Origin: Roseivirga sp.
GTDB taxonomy: Bacteria; Bacteroidota; Bacteroidia; Cytophagales; Cyclobacteriaceae
DNA: 64,000 nt
NCBI GenBank assembly: GCA_021404565.1
Contig: JAAWWF010000029.1
Span: 1 to 64,000 of the forward strand
Direction: 5' to 3'
Positions 45,748-53,728 of the stretch are shown piece by piece. The notes beneath the pieces are model-generated. The model searched no databases. It was not told where the DNA came from and worked only from the letters and a program-made list of their open reading frames with translations. Each line of letters begins with the position of its first letter. Positions within the stretch are counted from its first letter, which is position 1. A program made the translations under genes and the position numbers.

Positions 45748-46050
45748 ATGTTCTTTAAACCTACAAAATATCGCATATCGAACCTTATAACAGGGACCAT
45801 AGTCCTTATGATGAGTCTAAATTGGACTTATCAAAATGCCCATCAATACCATTACTGGAACTTTGCTCCTGGATGGAAATGTGGTACAGGAGCGCCATCG
45901 AACGAACAATTATGGGTCCAGATGCTCTTAGGCTTGGCAGGAGTTGTTACGAGTGTCTTGATTATTGAGAACAGGCTCAAACCTTTTATTGGGGGCGTAT
46001 TTCAATTTATGCTGATTTGTCTCGGGGTTCATGTAATACTCCTCTATTAA
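45748..46050 (+). CDS. 100-residue membrane protein, paralogue B
   Basis: 100 residues from the ATG at 45748; an upstream ATG at 45724 would add eight residues but breaks the alignment with paralogue A. Three or four helices: ISNLITGTIVLMMSLNWTYQ, LWVQMLLGLAGVVTSVLIIE, FIGGVFQFMLICLGVHVILL. NLITGxxxxxxSLNW and IIENRLKPFIGG match the counterpart segments at 42638-42940. No family recognised. It sits between two copies of a 128-bp repeat. Confidence 0.72.
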   Translation: MFFKPTKYRISNLITGTIVLMMSLNWTYQNAHQYHYWNFAPGWKCGTGAPSNEQLWVQMLLGLAGVVTSVLIIENRLKPFIGGVFQFMLICLGVHVILLY

Positions 46051-46085
46051 AATCCCTCAGAGCTATCCGTTCGCTTGCGGCATTG

Positions 46086-46213
46086 ACGGACGGTGTCCTT
46101 TGAGCAAACTATAAATATTTGTATATCATGGGAGCCCCTGCCATTGGTTGTTCCATGCAGTCAAGGACACCGTCCATTTATGCTCAGAGTTTTCAAAGAA
46201 TAACTCTGAGCGA
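46086..46213. repeat. 128-bp repeat, copy 2
   Basis: Second copy of the repeat at 45557, same orientation and length. Here a second hairpin, GCTCAGAG...CTCTGAGC, is intact at its right end (about 46182-46211), whereas in copy 1 those arms run in the same direction. Confidence 0.85.
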
Positions 46214-46303
46214 TCTTAGTATAAGATCAGAGAGAATGCACACAAAAAACCAGAACCCTATCCGGGCCCTGGCTTCAGTTCATAGTTTATTTGTTAAGCT
46301 AAT

Positions 46304-46879
46304 TTACCAGCCGTTATAAGCCGGTGGGGTAATACCATTCATTCTCAGGTAAATAATCGATTGAGAGTTGTGATGTCCGGTGTGATTTTTAAGCCATACC
46401 AAAAGTTCTTCCTTGGTCACTTCCTTGTTGTCAAAGAAGGGCAGGACCACCGTTGACTGTAAGTCCTTCTTGCTCATTCCGGCTACCAATTGGTCGATGG
46501 CATCGAAGCGCTGCTTCAACAGCAGAATGATCGCGTCCTTTGATCCGCCCACCAGGGCAGCATTGTCGGTATAGTTAGGGTCAAACGGCAGGTCCTTGCC
46601 TTCAATAAATACACCAGGCATATAGTAAATTGAAAAAGAGATATGCTTTAGCTGTCCTCCGAAATCACGGATTTCGTCTGTCGGCTTGTACGTAAACTTA
46701 CTGGCAGGCATCGCCTCAGCAACTTGCAGGGTATAGGCTTTCATATTCGCCCAGGTGGCTCTGAACTCTTCTTTAAAGGCTGCTGCCTCTTCACGGGGCT
46801 CCACAAATGTGAAGGATGCCATCAGCGTGATAAAGGCTATGGCTGACAAAAAATGGGGTAATGCTTTTCTTGCTTTCAT
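46304..46879 (-). CDS. Secreted DinB-family protein
   Basis: 191 residues with a signal peptide or lipoprotein-like leader (KARKALPHFLSAIAFITLMA). The four-helix DinB/YfiT fold follows; metal-binding His residues are likely in GGQLKHISFS and LKNHTGHHNSQS. DinB-like proteins are metal-dependent thiol transferases or of unknown function, usually cytoplasmic, so the leader is unusual. A cytoplasmic DinB relative lies at 49164-49661. Confidence 0.83.
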   Translation of the reverse strand: MKARKALPHFLSAIAFITLMASFTFVEPREEAAAFKEEFRATWANMKAYTLQVAEAMPASKFTYKPTDEIRDFGGQLKHISFSIYYMPGVFIEGKDLPFDPNYTDNAALVGGSKDAIILLLKQRFDAIDQLVAGMSKKDLQSTVVLPFFDNKEVTKEELLVWLKNHTGHHNSQSIIYLRMNGITPPAYNGW

Positions 46880-47238
46880 GATCGTTGATTTTTGACCGTT
46901 TTTACGCCCTGCCAGGGCTGATGGCTAACAGACATCAGCGAATCGATCAAATAAGCTGGCGAACAGGCCGGAGGTATTTTTGAGCAGGCCTGAAGACGGC
47001 TCTGAACTGAATGTTCGGGTAGATTGACAGCTCAGCCCGACCTTTGACCCGTTCAGATTTATATCTGGCTTCTTCACCGAGGCATCATATCGAAATAGAG
47101 TCTGAGGCAGTTAATGGAAGTGATGTGAATTGAAGCCCGGTGAGGCATTATCCCGTATTTCATGGTTGGCGTGCGTGTTTTCAGACTCCGGGTTTCTTTT
47201 TCCGTATAACGATTGGTTCCAACCGAAAAGTGGCCTTT
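46880..47238. other. Intergenic region between divergent genes
   Basis: 359 bp separating the secreted DinB gene from the LytS-type kinase gene. It should hold both promoters. A short ACAGGCC...GGCCTG inverted pair is near 46964-46992. No clear box or repeat otherwise. Confidence 0.4.
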
Positions 47239-48264
47239 ATGGATAATAGAAAAATGATCAACCGCATTGCCATGCTCCTGGTAGGGCTGGGCATGCCGGT
47301 ATATTATAAAATCCGCTATTTCCTGGCGGGAGAGCTCACACTGGACCAAATCTTCAGTGTCTACCTCATTGCCGATATCTTCTTTCCTCTTAGTCTGGCA
47401 GCCAGCATGGTATATGGCTATCAGTTTATGGAAAGACGATTTTTGAAGAGCTCTACCATGTGGATGCTGACCTCAAAAGTGATGATACTGATTGTGTTGG
47501 CCACGGCTGTCAGTATCAGTTATTCCTGGTTCTTCTTTACTTATATCGTGCCTTATCCCATCGGCTCCGAATTCTATTTTGATTTCGTATTAATGTCACT
47601 CCTGGTGCCGCTGTTTGTCAATGGTGTGGGCATGACCCTTCACTATTATCAACAATGGAAATCAGAGAGCTCGCAGCGACAGAATCTGGAAGAAGAAAAC
47701 CTGAAAGCGCAGTTCGAAATCCTGAAAAATCAGGTTAATCCTCATTTCCTTTTCAATTGCTTCAATGCCCTGTCCGTACTTATCAAAGAAAGCCAGTCTA
47801 GGGCTGATGAGTTTTTGAAGCACCTCGCCAGGGTATACCGATTTGTGCTGGAGGTTAAGGAAAAGGAGCTTATTAAAGTAAAGGAAGAACTGGAAGTGAT
47901 GCAGTCTTATGTGCATTTGATGAAAGGAAGACTGGGGGATAAGCTGAATGTTAGCCTCAATATCCCGGAGGCACAACAGGAATATTATATACCACCACTC
48001 ACCTTGCAGATATTGATGGAGAATGCTTTAAAGCATAATAAGGCCACCAAAGACGAGCCCTTGCGTATTGATATTGATATGAACGAGCGCAATGAGATCA
48101 GCTTTAGAAATAACCTGAACCTGGTGAAGGACGTGCAGTCCACCAATATCGGGCTCAAAAATGTGATAGAGCGGTATGAGTACCTGTCCGATTCCGGTAT
48201 TCAGGTGGAGAAGAGTGCAGAAAGCTTTGCAGTGAATGTGCCCCTAATCAAGATGGAGTCATGA
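47239..48264 (+). CDS. LytS-like sensor histidine kinase (His_kinase family)
   Basis: 341 residues from the ATG at 47239 (MDNRKMINRIAMLLVGLGMP); the frame upstream is open but lacks a signal. Four membrane helices (residues ~10-140) are followed by a coiled linker, the phosphorylation motif NQVNPHFLFNCFNALSVLIK (His169), and an ATP-binding domain with MENALKHN and NIGLKNVIERYEYL. These kinases are paired with LytTR regulators; here the next ATG overlaps the stop by four bases (ATGA). Confidence 0.94.
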   Translation: MDNRKMINRIAMLLVGLGMPVYYKIRYFLAGELTLDQIFSVYLIADIFFPLSLAASMVYGYQFMERRFLKSSTMWMLTSKVMILIVLATAVSISYSWFFFTYIVPYPIGSEFYFDFVLMSLLVPLFVNGVGMTLHYYQQWKSESSQRQNLEEENLKAQFEILKNQVNPHFLFNCFNALSVLIKESQSRADEFLKHLARVYRFVLEVKEKELIKVKEELEVMQSYVHLMKGRLGDKLNVSLNIPEAQQEYYIPPLTLQILMENALKHNKATKDEPLRIDIDMNERNEISFRNNLNLVKDVQSTNIGLKNVIERYEYLSDSGIQVEKSAESFAVNVPLIKMES

Positions 48265-49025
48265 AGGTGCTGATTATAGAAGATGAGGATGCAGCCGCCA
48301 GAGGTTTGATCTCATCGCTTGAAGCGCAGCATCTCTATGATATTGAGGTGTTGATGGTGATTGATAGTGTAGACTGTAGTATCAAATACCTGAAAAACAA
48401 CCCTCCGCCCGACCTCATCTTTATGGATATCCAGCTGTCAGACGGACTTAGTTTCAAGATTTTTGAAAAAGTGGAGGTAAGCTCACCCATTATCTTTTGT
48501 ACGGCTTACGATCAGTATGCCATTCAGGCGTTCAAGGTAAACGGATTGGATTATCTGCTGAAACCAGTCGATGCCGATGACGTGCTCAAAAGCCTCCAAA
48601 AGCTAAAGGACTGGCAGAACCGGGTACTTAATCAGTTTAATCTGAGCGAGCTGGGGAGCGTATTTGAAAGCCTTAAAGCCAAACCGGCCTATAAGAACCG
48701 ATTCCTCGTCAAGGCGGGGCAGAAGTTCTCTTATAAAAACACAGAAGACATCGCCTCCTTTTATACTTCAGAAGGTATCCACTACCTCAAAACTTTTGCA
48801 GGCCGCAATTTTCAGATTGATAAAACCATCGAGGAAGTAGAACGCCTGATTGATCCTGCCACCTTCTTTCGAATCAACCGGCAGTGTCTGATCAATATCA
48901 GGGCTGTAAAATCGGTGGAGCAGGAATACCGCAGACTTCTCATTCATACCGATCCGGTGATGGAAGAAGAACAGTTTGTAAGTCGTCAGCGGGCGCAGGC
49001 TTTTAAGAGTTGGCTAGATGATTGA
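48261..49025 (+). CDS. LytTR-family response regulator
   Basis: 254 residues. Receiver domain 1-125: MKVLIIEDEDAAARGLI, phospho-acceptor Asp in LIFMDIQLSDG (near residue 55), LLKPVDADD with the conserved Lys-Pro. LytTR DNA-binding domain ~145-250: FLVKAGQKFSYKNTEDIASF, FFRINRQCLINIRAVKSVEQ. It should bind direct-repeat operators upstream of its targets after activation by the kinase encoded with it. Confidence 0.94.
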   Translation: MKVLIIEDEDAAARGLISSLEAQHLYDIEVLMVIDSVDCSIKYLKNNPPPDLIFMDIQLSDGLSFKIFEKVEVSSPIIFCTAYDQYAIQAFKVNGLDYLLKPVDADDVLKSLQKLKDWQNRVLNQFNLSELGSVFESLKAKPAYKNRFLVKAGQKFSYKNTEDIASFYTSEGIHYLKTFAGRNFQIDKTIEEVERLIDPATFFRINRQCLINIRAVKSVEQEYRRLLIHTDPVMEEEQFVSRQRAQAFKSWLDD

Positions 49026-49052
49026 AATGATTGGTTATATGAACTCAAATCC

Positions 49053-49082
49053 CTCAGAGTCATTGCCTGGCAAGACTCTGAG
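49053..49082. terminator. Hairpin after the LytTR gene
   Basis: CTCAGAGT/ACTCTGAG stem (8 bp, 14-nt loop) 28 bp beyond the stop codon. The leading AAATCCCTCAGAG also occurs right after the gene at 45748, so this may be a partial copy of the 128-bp repeat family. Confidence 0.5.
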
Positions 49083-49163
49083 ATAGTTATTCGAAGCGGA
49101 TGGATCCTGGTACCCATTGTAGTCACAGGGCCAGAGGCCCTGCGACAGGGGGAAGGTGAATAA

Positions 49164-49661
49164 TTAAGCAAATGGATTTTCATCTGCAGAGGGGCCATAA
49201 ATTGAAGGAATTAAAACGTCCAGCGTTCTTAAATAAGTTACAAGCTCCCCTCTGTGATGATACCAATGATTCAGCATTAAGAACCGGAGTAAAACCGGAC
49301 GCGGCCAGTTTATTATTTCCTTTCCATCAAGCGTACAGCTCCAGTTTTCAGCATCCCAGGTGTCATCCGTATTGTTTAATACAGAAAGTGCCTCATTGAA
49401 CTTCGTATCAAAAACCTCTAATATTTCATTCTTGTCGGTACATAATGGGTGATCGGTTAATACTTCTGCGGTAGTAGTGCCATCATTAGCAAAGATGGCA
49501 ATGCGGCCCGGAATCGTGGCGACATGGAAGGCAAGCTGACCCAGGGTCAGGGCTTTTGGATGAGGCTTCCAGCTTAATTTATCTTCTGGAAGACGTTCTA
49601 ATAGTTTTTGAGTGGATGTTCTTTCAAACTCCAGTTCGGGGATAAGATTTTTTGAACTCAT
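49164..49661 (-). CDS. DinB-family metalloprotein
   Basis: 165 residues, no signal peptide. Four-helix DinB fold; metal ligands His in LGQLAFHVATIPG and two His in LNHWYHHRGELVTYLRTLDV. The GELVTYLR signature matches well. DinB/YfiT proteins include thiol-dependent transferases in Firmicutes; for Bacteroidota the substrate is unknown. Convergent with the LytTR gene. Confidence 0.88.
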   Translation of the reverse strand: MSSKNLIPELEFERTSTQKLLERLPEDKLSWKPHPKALTLGQLAFHVATIPGRIAIFANDGTTTAEVLTDHPLCTDKNEILEVFDTKFNEALSVLNNTDDTWDAENWSCTLDGKEIINWPRPVLLRFLMLNHWYHHRGELVTYLRTLDVLIPSIYGPSADENPFA

Positions 49662-49742
49662 TTTGTATTGCTTTAAAAGTACAATACAAATAGAGCACCC
49701 TTATTAACTTCAAAACGGTATCAAAAGATACATAGGGCAAAG

Positions 49743-50372
49743 TCAATTGAGTTCTATCATTCCTCTGTGCAAAACGACCTTGTTTTCAATCTCAAATTGC
49801 TTGAGTATTCGGGATACAACCACCCGGGTGGTGCCCAGTTCATTGGCAAGTTGTTGGTGTGATACTTTAATCTTATCAGTCTTTTGTCTGGAGGACTCAC
49901 ATCGAAGGTAATCCCATAAACGTTTATCAATATGATCAAAGGCCACACTCTCGAATGTGTTTAACAGTTCATCATATCTGGATCTAAAAGTTTTGATTAC
50001 AAAACTATTCCAGGAATCGTATTCTCTTTGCCATTGGTTGATGAACCTGGTGGGGATAATCAAAACCTCTGTTTTTTCAGTCGCTACAGCTTGTGAAGGA
50101 CTTTCGTTATTAAAGAAACAAGCGGAAAGTGACATCATACAGGTTTGTTTTGGTTCAACATGGTACAAGAGAATTTCCCTGTCTTCCTTTGTTTGGAAAA
50201 CCCTGATATCGCCTGAAATTACAATAGGAACTACTTTGACATATTGTCCTTCCCTTACCACAACATCTCCCTTTTCAAAGGTTTTCAGCTCGCAATGCTG
50301 AAGAATTTTTTCCTGAAGTTCTGGTTCGGAAAACAATCGGGTTTGTCTTAGAATTTCTTGAGTCAGCGCCAT
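49743..50372 (-). CDS. Crp/Fnr-family transcriptional regulator
   Basis: 209 residues. Cyclic-nucleotide-binding beta-roll (residues 15-115: ILQHCELKTFEKGDVVVREG), dimerisation helix, then HTH_Crp (KIKVSHQQLANELGTTRVVV SRILKQFEIENKVVLHRGMI, in two pieces). No CxxC-type cysteine cluster, so it is not an FNR-like iron-sulphur sensor. It lies upstream of the aldehyde dehydrogenase operon and divergent from it, with 378 bp between them, so it could regulate that operon. Confidence 0.92.
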   Translation of the reverse strand: MALTQEILRQTRLFSEPELQEKILQHCELKTFEKGDVVVREGQYVKVVPIVISGDIRVFQTKEDREILLYHVEPKQTCMMSLSACFFNNESPSQAVATEKTEVLIIPTRFINQWQREYDSWNSFVIKTFRSRYDELLNTFESVAFDHIDKRLWDYLRCESSRQKTDKIKVSHQQLANELGTTRVVVSRILKQFEIENKVVLHRGMIELN

Positions 50373-50750
50373 GGGTTAAATCGAATATAAATCGTTCGTA
50401 CGATGAAGTTGTCTAAATGTTCCTGTCTAATCTATCTTGCGGCTCAATTAGCAGGCCTTGAGATATCGGAATAAATAACTCTCAGCAAAACCTTTGCCCA
50501 CCCATCGACTGTGAGACTTATCGTGTACATAAAGTGTCCTTGGAAGTAAACCTGCCCAATCCCCTGATTTTCATCTGTATAATTCCTTTAAAAATCATTA
50601 AGTTTATATCAAAGGCATAGTGCACTAAAGTCAGATTAAATACTGCTTAGTTAAGCCTTTTTCCACCCCTTAGGGTTTGAGGTGAGATGGAGTTTTGAAC
50701 TTCTGAACCCTGAATTTAATAGTATTGATACTGAGATAAACCTGCAGCTA
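50373..50750. other. Intergenic region between divergent regulator and dehydrogenase genes
   Basis: 378 bp with the Crp-family promoter at the left and the mmsA promoter at the right. A short palindrome TCGTACGA (near 50398) sits right upstream of the regulator start codon and could be an autoregulatory site. No other feature recognised. Confidence 0.45.
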
Positions 50751-52220
50751 ATGGAAACTGAAACTATAAAATACCCTGAAGTAAAGAACTATGTAGATGG
50801 CCATTTTCTCTCCAATGGTCATCAAAATCTGGAAGTGTTTTCACCTATTGACGGGAAGGTGATCTCTCATGTTCCGCTATCAGGTATGAAAGATGTAGAT
50901 GCTGCTGTAGCGGCAGGTGAGAAAGCTTTTCCCGCCTGGTCTGCTATGCCTATCAAGGAGAGGGTCCAGATCTTTTACAGGTACAGAACACTGCTGGAAA
51001 AGCACAGGGAGGAGCTGGCCACACTGGTACATAAGGAGAATGGTAAGACCATGGGAGAGTCTTATGCCGAGGTGGATAAGAGTATCGAGTTGACAGAGTT
51101 TGCCTGTTCATTACCGCAACTGGTGGCGGGTGAAACCATGGAAGTGAGCAAGGGTGTGGAGTGCAGAATAGAACGCGCACCCCTGGGGGTGGTGGGCTTT
51201 ATCACCCCTTTCAACTTTCCTAATATGGTACCGCACTGGGCGGTTCCCAATGCTATCGTATTGGGGAATTCCATGATCCTGAAACCCTCAGAAATTGTGC
51301 CTATCAGTGCCATTCGCATGGCCGAACTATTGAAAGAGGCAGGTCTGCCCGATGGTGTTTTTAACCTGGTGCACGGAGACAGGGAAGTGGTGGAAGCCAT
51401 GTGTGACCATCCCGGTATCAAAGCCCTGGCTTTTGTGGGATCTACCCGTGTGGCGAAAATAGTGTATAAAAGAGCCACATCCAGTTTAAAAAGATGTCTG
51501 GCCCTGGGAGGGGCCAAGAACCACCTGATTGTTTTACCGGATGCCCATACGGAAATGACTGCCTCCAATGTGGCAGCTTCAATGTCAGGTTGTGCGGGGC
51601 AGCGCTGTATGGCTGCTGCGGCCATGGTGGGGGTAGGCGATATCGACCATATTGTAGACAAGCTCTGTGAGGAGGCTAAGAAAATAGTGGTCGGAGAAAA
51701 CCTGGGTTCCGTGATTTCCAAAGAAGCCAAAGAAAGAATCGAAGCTTATATCAACGAGGCAGAAAAAGCCGGAGCTAAAATTCTGGTAGACGGCCGAAAT
51801 GCCACTGTCGAGGGAAATGAAGGCGGTTATTATGTAGGCTCAACGGTAATAGATTATGTCACCCCTGATATGGCCATAGCCAAAGAAGAAGTATTCGGTC
51901 CCGTGATCTCGATTATTCGGGCCAAAGACCTGGATGAAGCCATAGACATTGAAAACAGCTCTGATTATGGAAATGCTGCTGCTGTATTTACGCAGAGTGG
52001 TGGTCTCGCCAGGTATGTGATGGAAAAAGCCAGTGCGGGTATGATTGGTGTGAATATAGGGGTGCCTGTACCGCGAGAACCCTTTTCTTTCGGAGGTTGG
52101 AACGAATCGAAATTCGGTACCTGTGACATTACCGGTAAGAGCTCCATCGAGTTCTGGACTCAGCTGAAGAAAACCACAACCAAGTGGAACCCGGAGGCAA
52201 GAACAAACTGGATGAGCTAG
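50751..52220 (+). CDS. mmsA: CoA-acylating (methyl)malonate-semialdehyde dehydrogenase
   Basis: 489 residues from the ATG at 50751. It oxidises malonate semialdehyde or methylmalonate semialdehyde to acetyl- or propionyl-CoA with NAD and CoA. Aldehyde dehydrogenase features: GFITPFNFPNMVPHWAVPNA (NAD site), ALAFVGSTRVAKIVYK, LGGAKNHLIVLPDA, the catalytic Cys in CAGQRCMAAAAMV (Cys286), and KEEVFGPVISIIRA. The QRCMA context and the absence of the usual active-site Glu are typical of this CoA-dependent branch. It is followed 60 bp later by an aminotransferase, so beta-alanine or a similar amino acid is the likely carbon source. Confidence 0.93.
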   Translation: METETIKYPEVKNYVDGHFLSNGHQNLEVFSPIDGKVISHVPLSGMKDVDAAVAAGEKAFPAWSAMPIKERVQIFYRYRTLLEKHREELATLVHKENGKTMGESYAEVDKSIELTEFACSLPQLVAGETMEVSKGVECRIERAPLGVVGFITPFNFPNMVPHWAVPNAIVLGNSMILKPSEIVPISAIRMAELLKEAGLPDGVFNLVHGDREVVEAMCDHPGIKALAFVGSTRVAKIVYKRATSSLKRCLALGGAKNHLIVLPDAHTEMTASNVAASMSGCAGQRCMAAAAMVGVGDIDHIVDKLCEEAKKIVVGENLGSVISKEAKERIEAYINEAEKAGAKILVDGRNATVEGNEGGYYVGSTVIDYVTPDMAIAKEEVFGPVISIIRAKDLDEAIDIENSSDYGNAAAVFTQSGGLARYVMEKASAGMIGVNIGVPVPREPFSFGGWNESKFGTCDITGKSSIEFWTQLKKTTTKWNPEARTNWMS

Positions 52221-52280
52221 TCCTGGTTCACACATTTACCTGAAATTCCCACCCGACCCGAGGTCGCTAAACAATCGACT

Positions 52281-53618
52281 ATGACTGAGAACGAACAAAT
52301 CATAAAGAATAACCTGGACCACACCATCTTCTCCTGGACGAAGCAGGGAGGGCTGAATCCCATGAATATAGAAAGGGCAGAAGGCGTCTACTTATATGAC
52401 AGAGATGGCAAGCGTTATCTGGATTTCTCTTCTCAGCTGATGAATGTCAATATTGGACATGGTGATTCCCGGGTGCGGGATGCTGTGGTTAAGCAGATGG
52501 ATGAAATCAGCTATATCTATCCGGGTGCGGCTACCAAAGTGCGTGGAGAACTGGGCAAGAAACTGGCAGAAATTGCCCCGGGCAGTCTGAACAAGACCTT
52601 TTTTACGCTGGGAGGAGCAGAGGCCATAGAAAATGCCATCAAGCTGGCCAGAACCTATACGGGCCGGCATAAGATCATAGCCACCTACCGCTCTTATCAC
52701 GGGGCAACCTATGGTGCCATGTCGGCAGGGGGTGATCCCCGGAAGCTGGCCGTAGACAGCCAGCAGGTACCGAATATTGTGCATATAGAAAATCCATATG
52801 CTTACCGTTGCCCATGGCATAGCGACACACCAGAGGAGTGCGCCCAAAGAGCAGCTGATCACCTGGAATGGGTGGTCAAGTATGAAGGTCCTGGTAACGT
52901 GGCCGCCATTTTACTGGAAGGAGAATCCGGCTCATCAGGTTGTATCAAATACCCTCCCGGTTACTGGGAAAGGGTGAAAGAGATTGCCGCCAAATATGGT
53001 ATTCTGATCATTGCTGACGAGGTAATGAGTGGCTTTGGCCGAACGGGTAAATGGTTTGGAGTAGATAACTATGATGTAGTGCCTGATATCTTATGCATGG
53101 CGAAAGGGCTCACCTCGGGTTATCTACCCCTGGGTGGCATTATGGTCAAAGATGAGATCATTAACCATTTTAATGACAAGGCTATTCCCCTGGGGCTAAC
53201 CTACTCAGGTCACGCAACAGCCTGCGCTGCGGCTTTAGCGGTACTCAACATTTATGAGGAAGACAACCTGATAGAGAATGCCGTGGCCATGGGCCGGTAT
53301 ATGGATGAGCAGGTAGCACTACTGATAGAAAAACACCCTTCCATTGGCGATTATCGAAATACAGGTTTGCTCGGTTGTATTGAGCTGGTAAAGAACCGGG
53401 AAACCAAAGAACCCATGGCGCCCTGGAATGCCAAACCTGATGAAATGGTCATTATGAATCATGTAGCTGCTAAAATCAGAGAGCTCGGTATGTTCACCTT
53501 TGTGCGCTGGAACTTTGTTTTCACGGTACCACCGCTTACGGTCACCAAAGCACAGATTGACGAAGGGCTGGCCATTATTTCAGAAGCGATCAGTATTGCA
53601 GATGGCTATTGTGAGTAA
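52281..53618 (+). CDS. Class III omega-aminotransferase (beta-alanine or taurine type)
   Basis: 445 residues. PLP lysine in MAKGLTSGYLPLGG (Lys275), PLP-binding ADEVMSGFGRTG, and substrate/phosphate sites FFTLGGAEAIENAIKLARTY and TYRSYHGATYGAMSAGG. The overall wording matches taurine/beta-alanine to pyruvate aminotransferases. With MmsA it would form beta-alanine -> malonate semialdehyde -> acetyl-CoA. The last 163 bp (53455-53617) are repeated at 55589-55751. Specific amino donor is an inference. Confidence 0.9.
   Translation: MTENEQIIKNNLDHTIFSWTKQGGLNPMNIERAEGVYLYDRDGKRYLDFSSQLMNVNIGHGDSRVRDAVVKQMDEISYIYPGAATKVRGELGKKLAEIAPGSLNKTFFTLGGAEAIENAIKLARTYTGRHKIIATYRSYHGATYGAMSAGGDPRKLAVDSQQVPNIVHIENPYAYRCPWHSDTPEECAQRAADHLEWVVKYEGPGNVAAILLEGESGSSGCIKYPPGYWERVKEIAAKYGILIIADEVMSGFGRTGKWFGVDNYDVVPDILCMAKGLTSGYLPLGGIMVKDEIINHFNDKAIPLGLTYSGHATACAAALAVLNIYEEDNLIENAVAMGRYMDEQVALLIEKHPSIGDYRNTGLLGCIELVKNRETKEPMAPWNAKPDEMVIMNHVAAKIRELGMFTFVRWNFVFTVPPLTVTKAQIDEGLAIISEAISIADGYCE
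53455..53617 (+). repeat. 163-bp direct repeat, copy 1 (end of the aminotransferase gene)
   Basis: Identical to 55589-55751 except for four bases, all in the last 50 bp, all synonymous (TCA/TCG, GCG/GCT, ATC/ATT, ATT/ATC). Copy 1 is the functional gene end here. Confidence 0.93.
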
Positions 53619-53728
53619 GGGGGATATCGTTTGTAGCTGATCCGAACAGTCAGTTTTAGACTCTAAATGGTCCTTACCCTTTACCAGCAATTACTTGGTT
53701 CTGATTTTGCTGCGTTTTGTTCAGGCTC

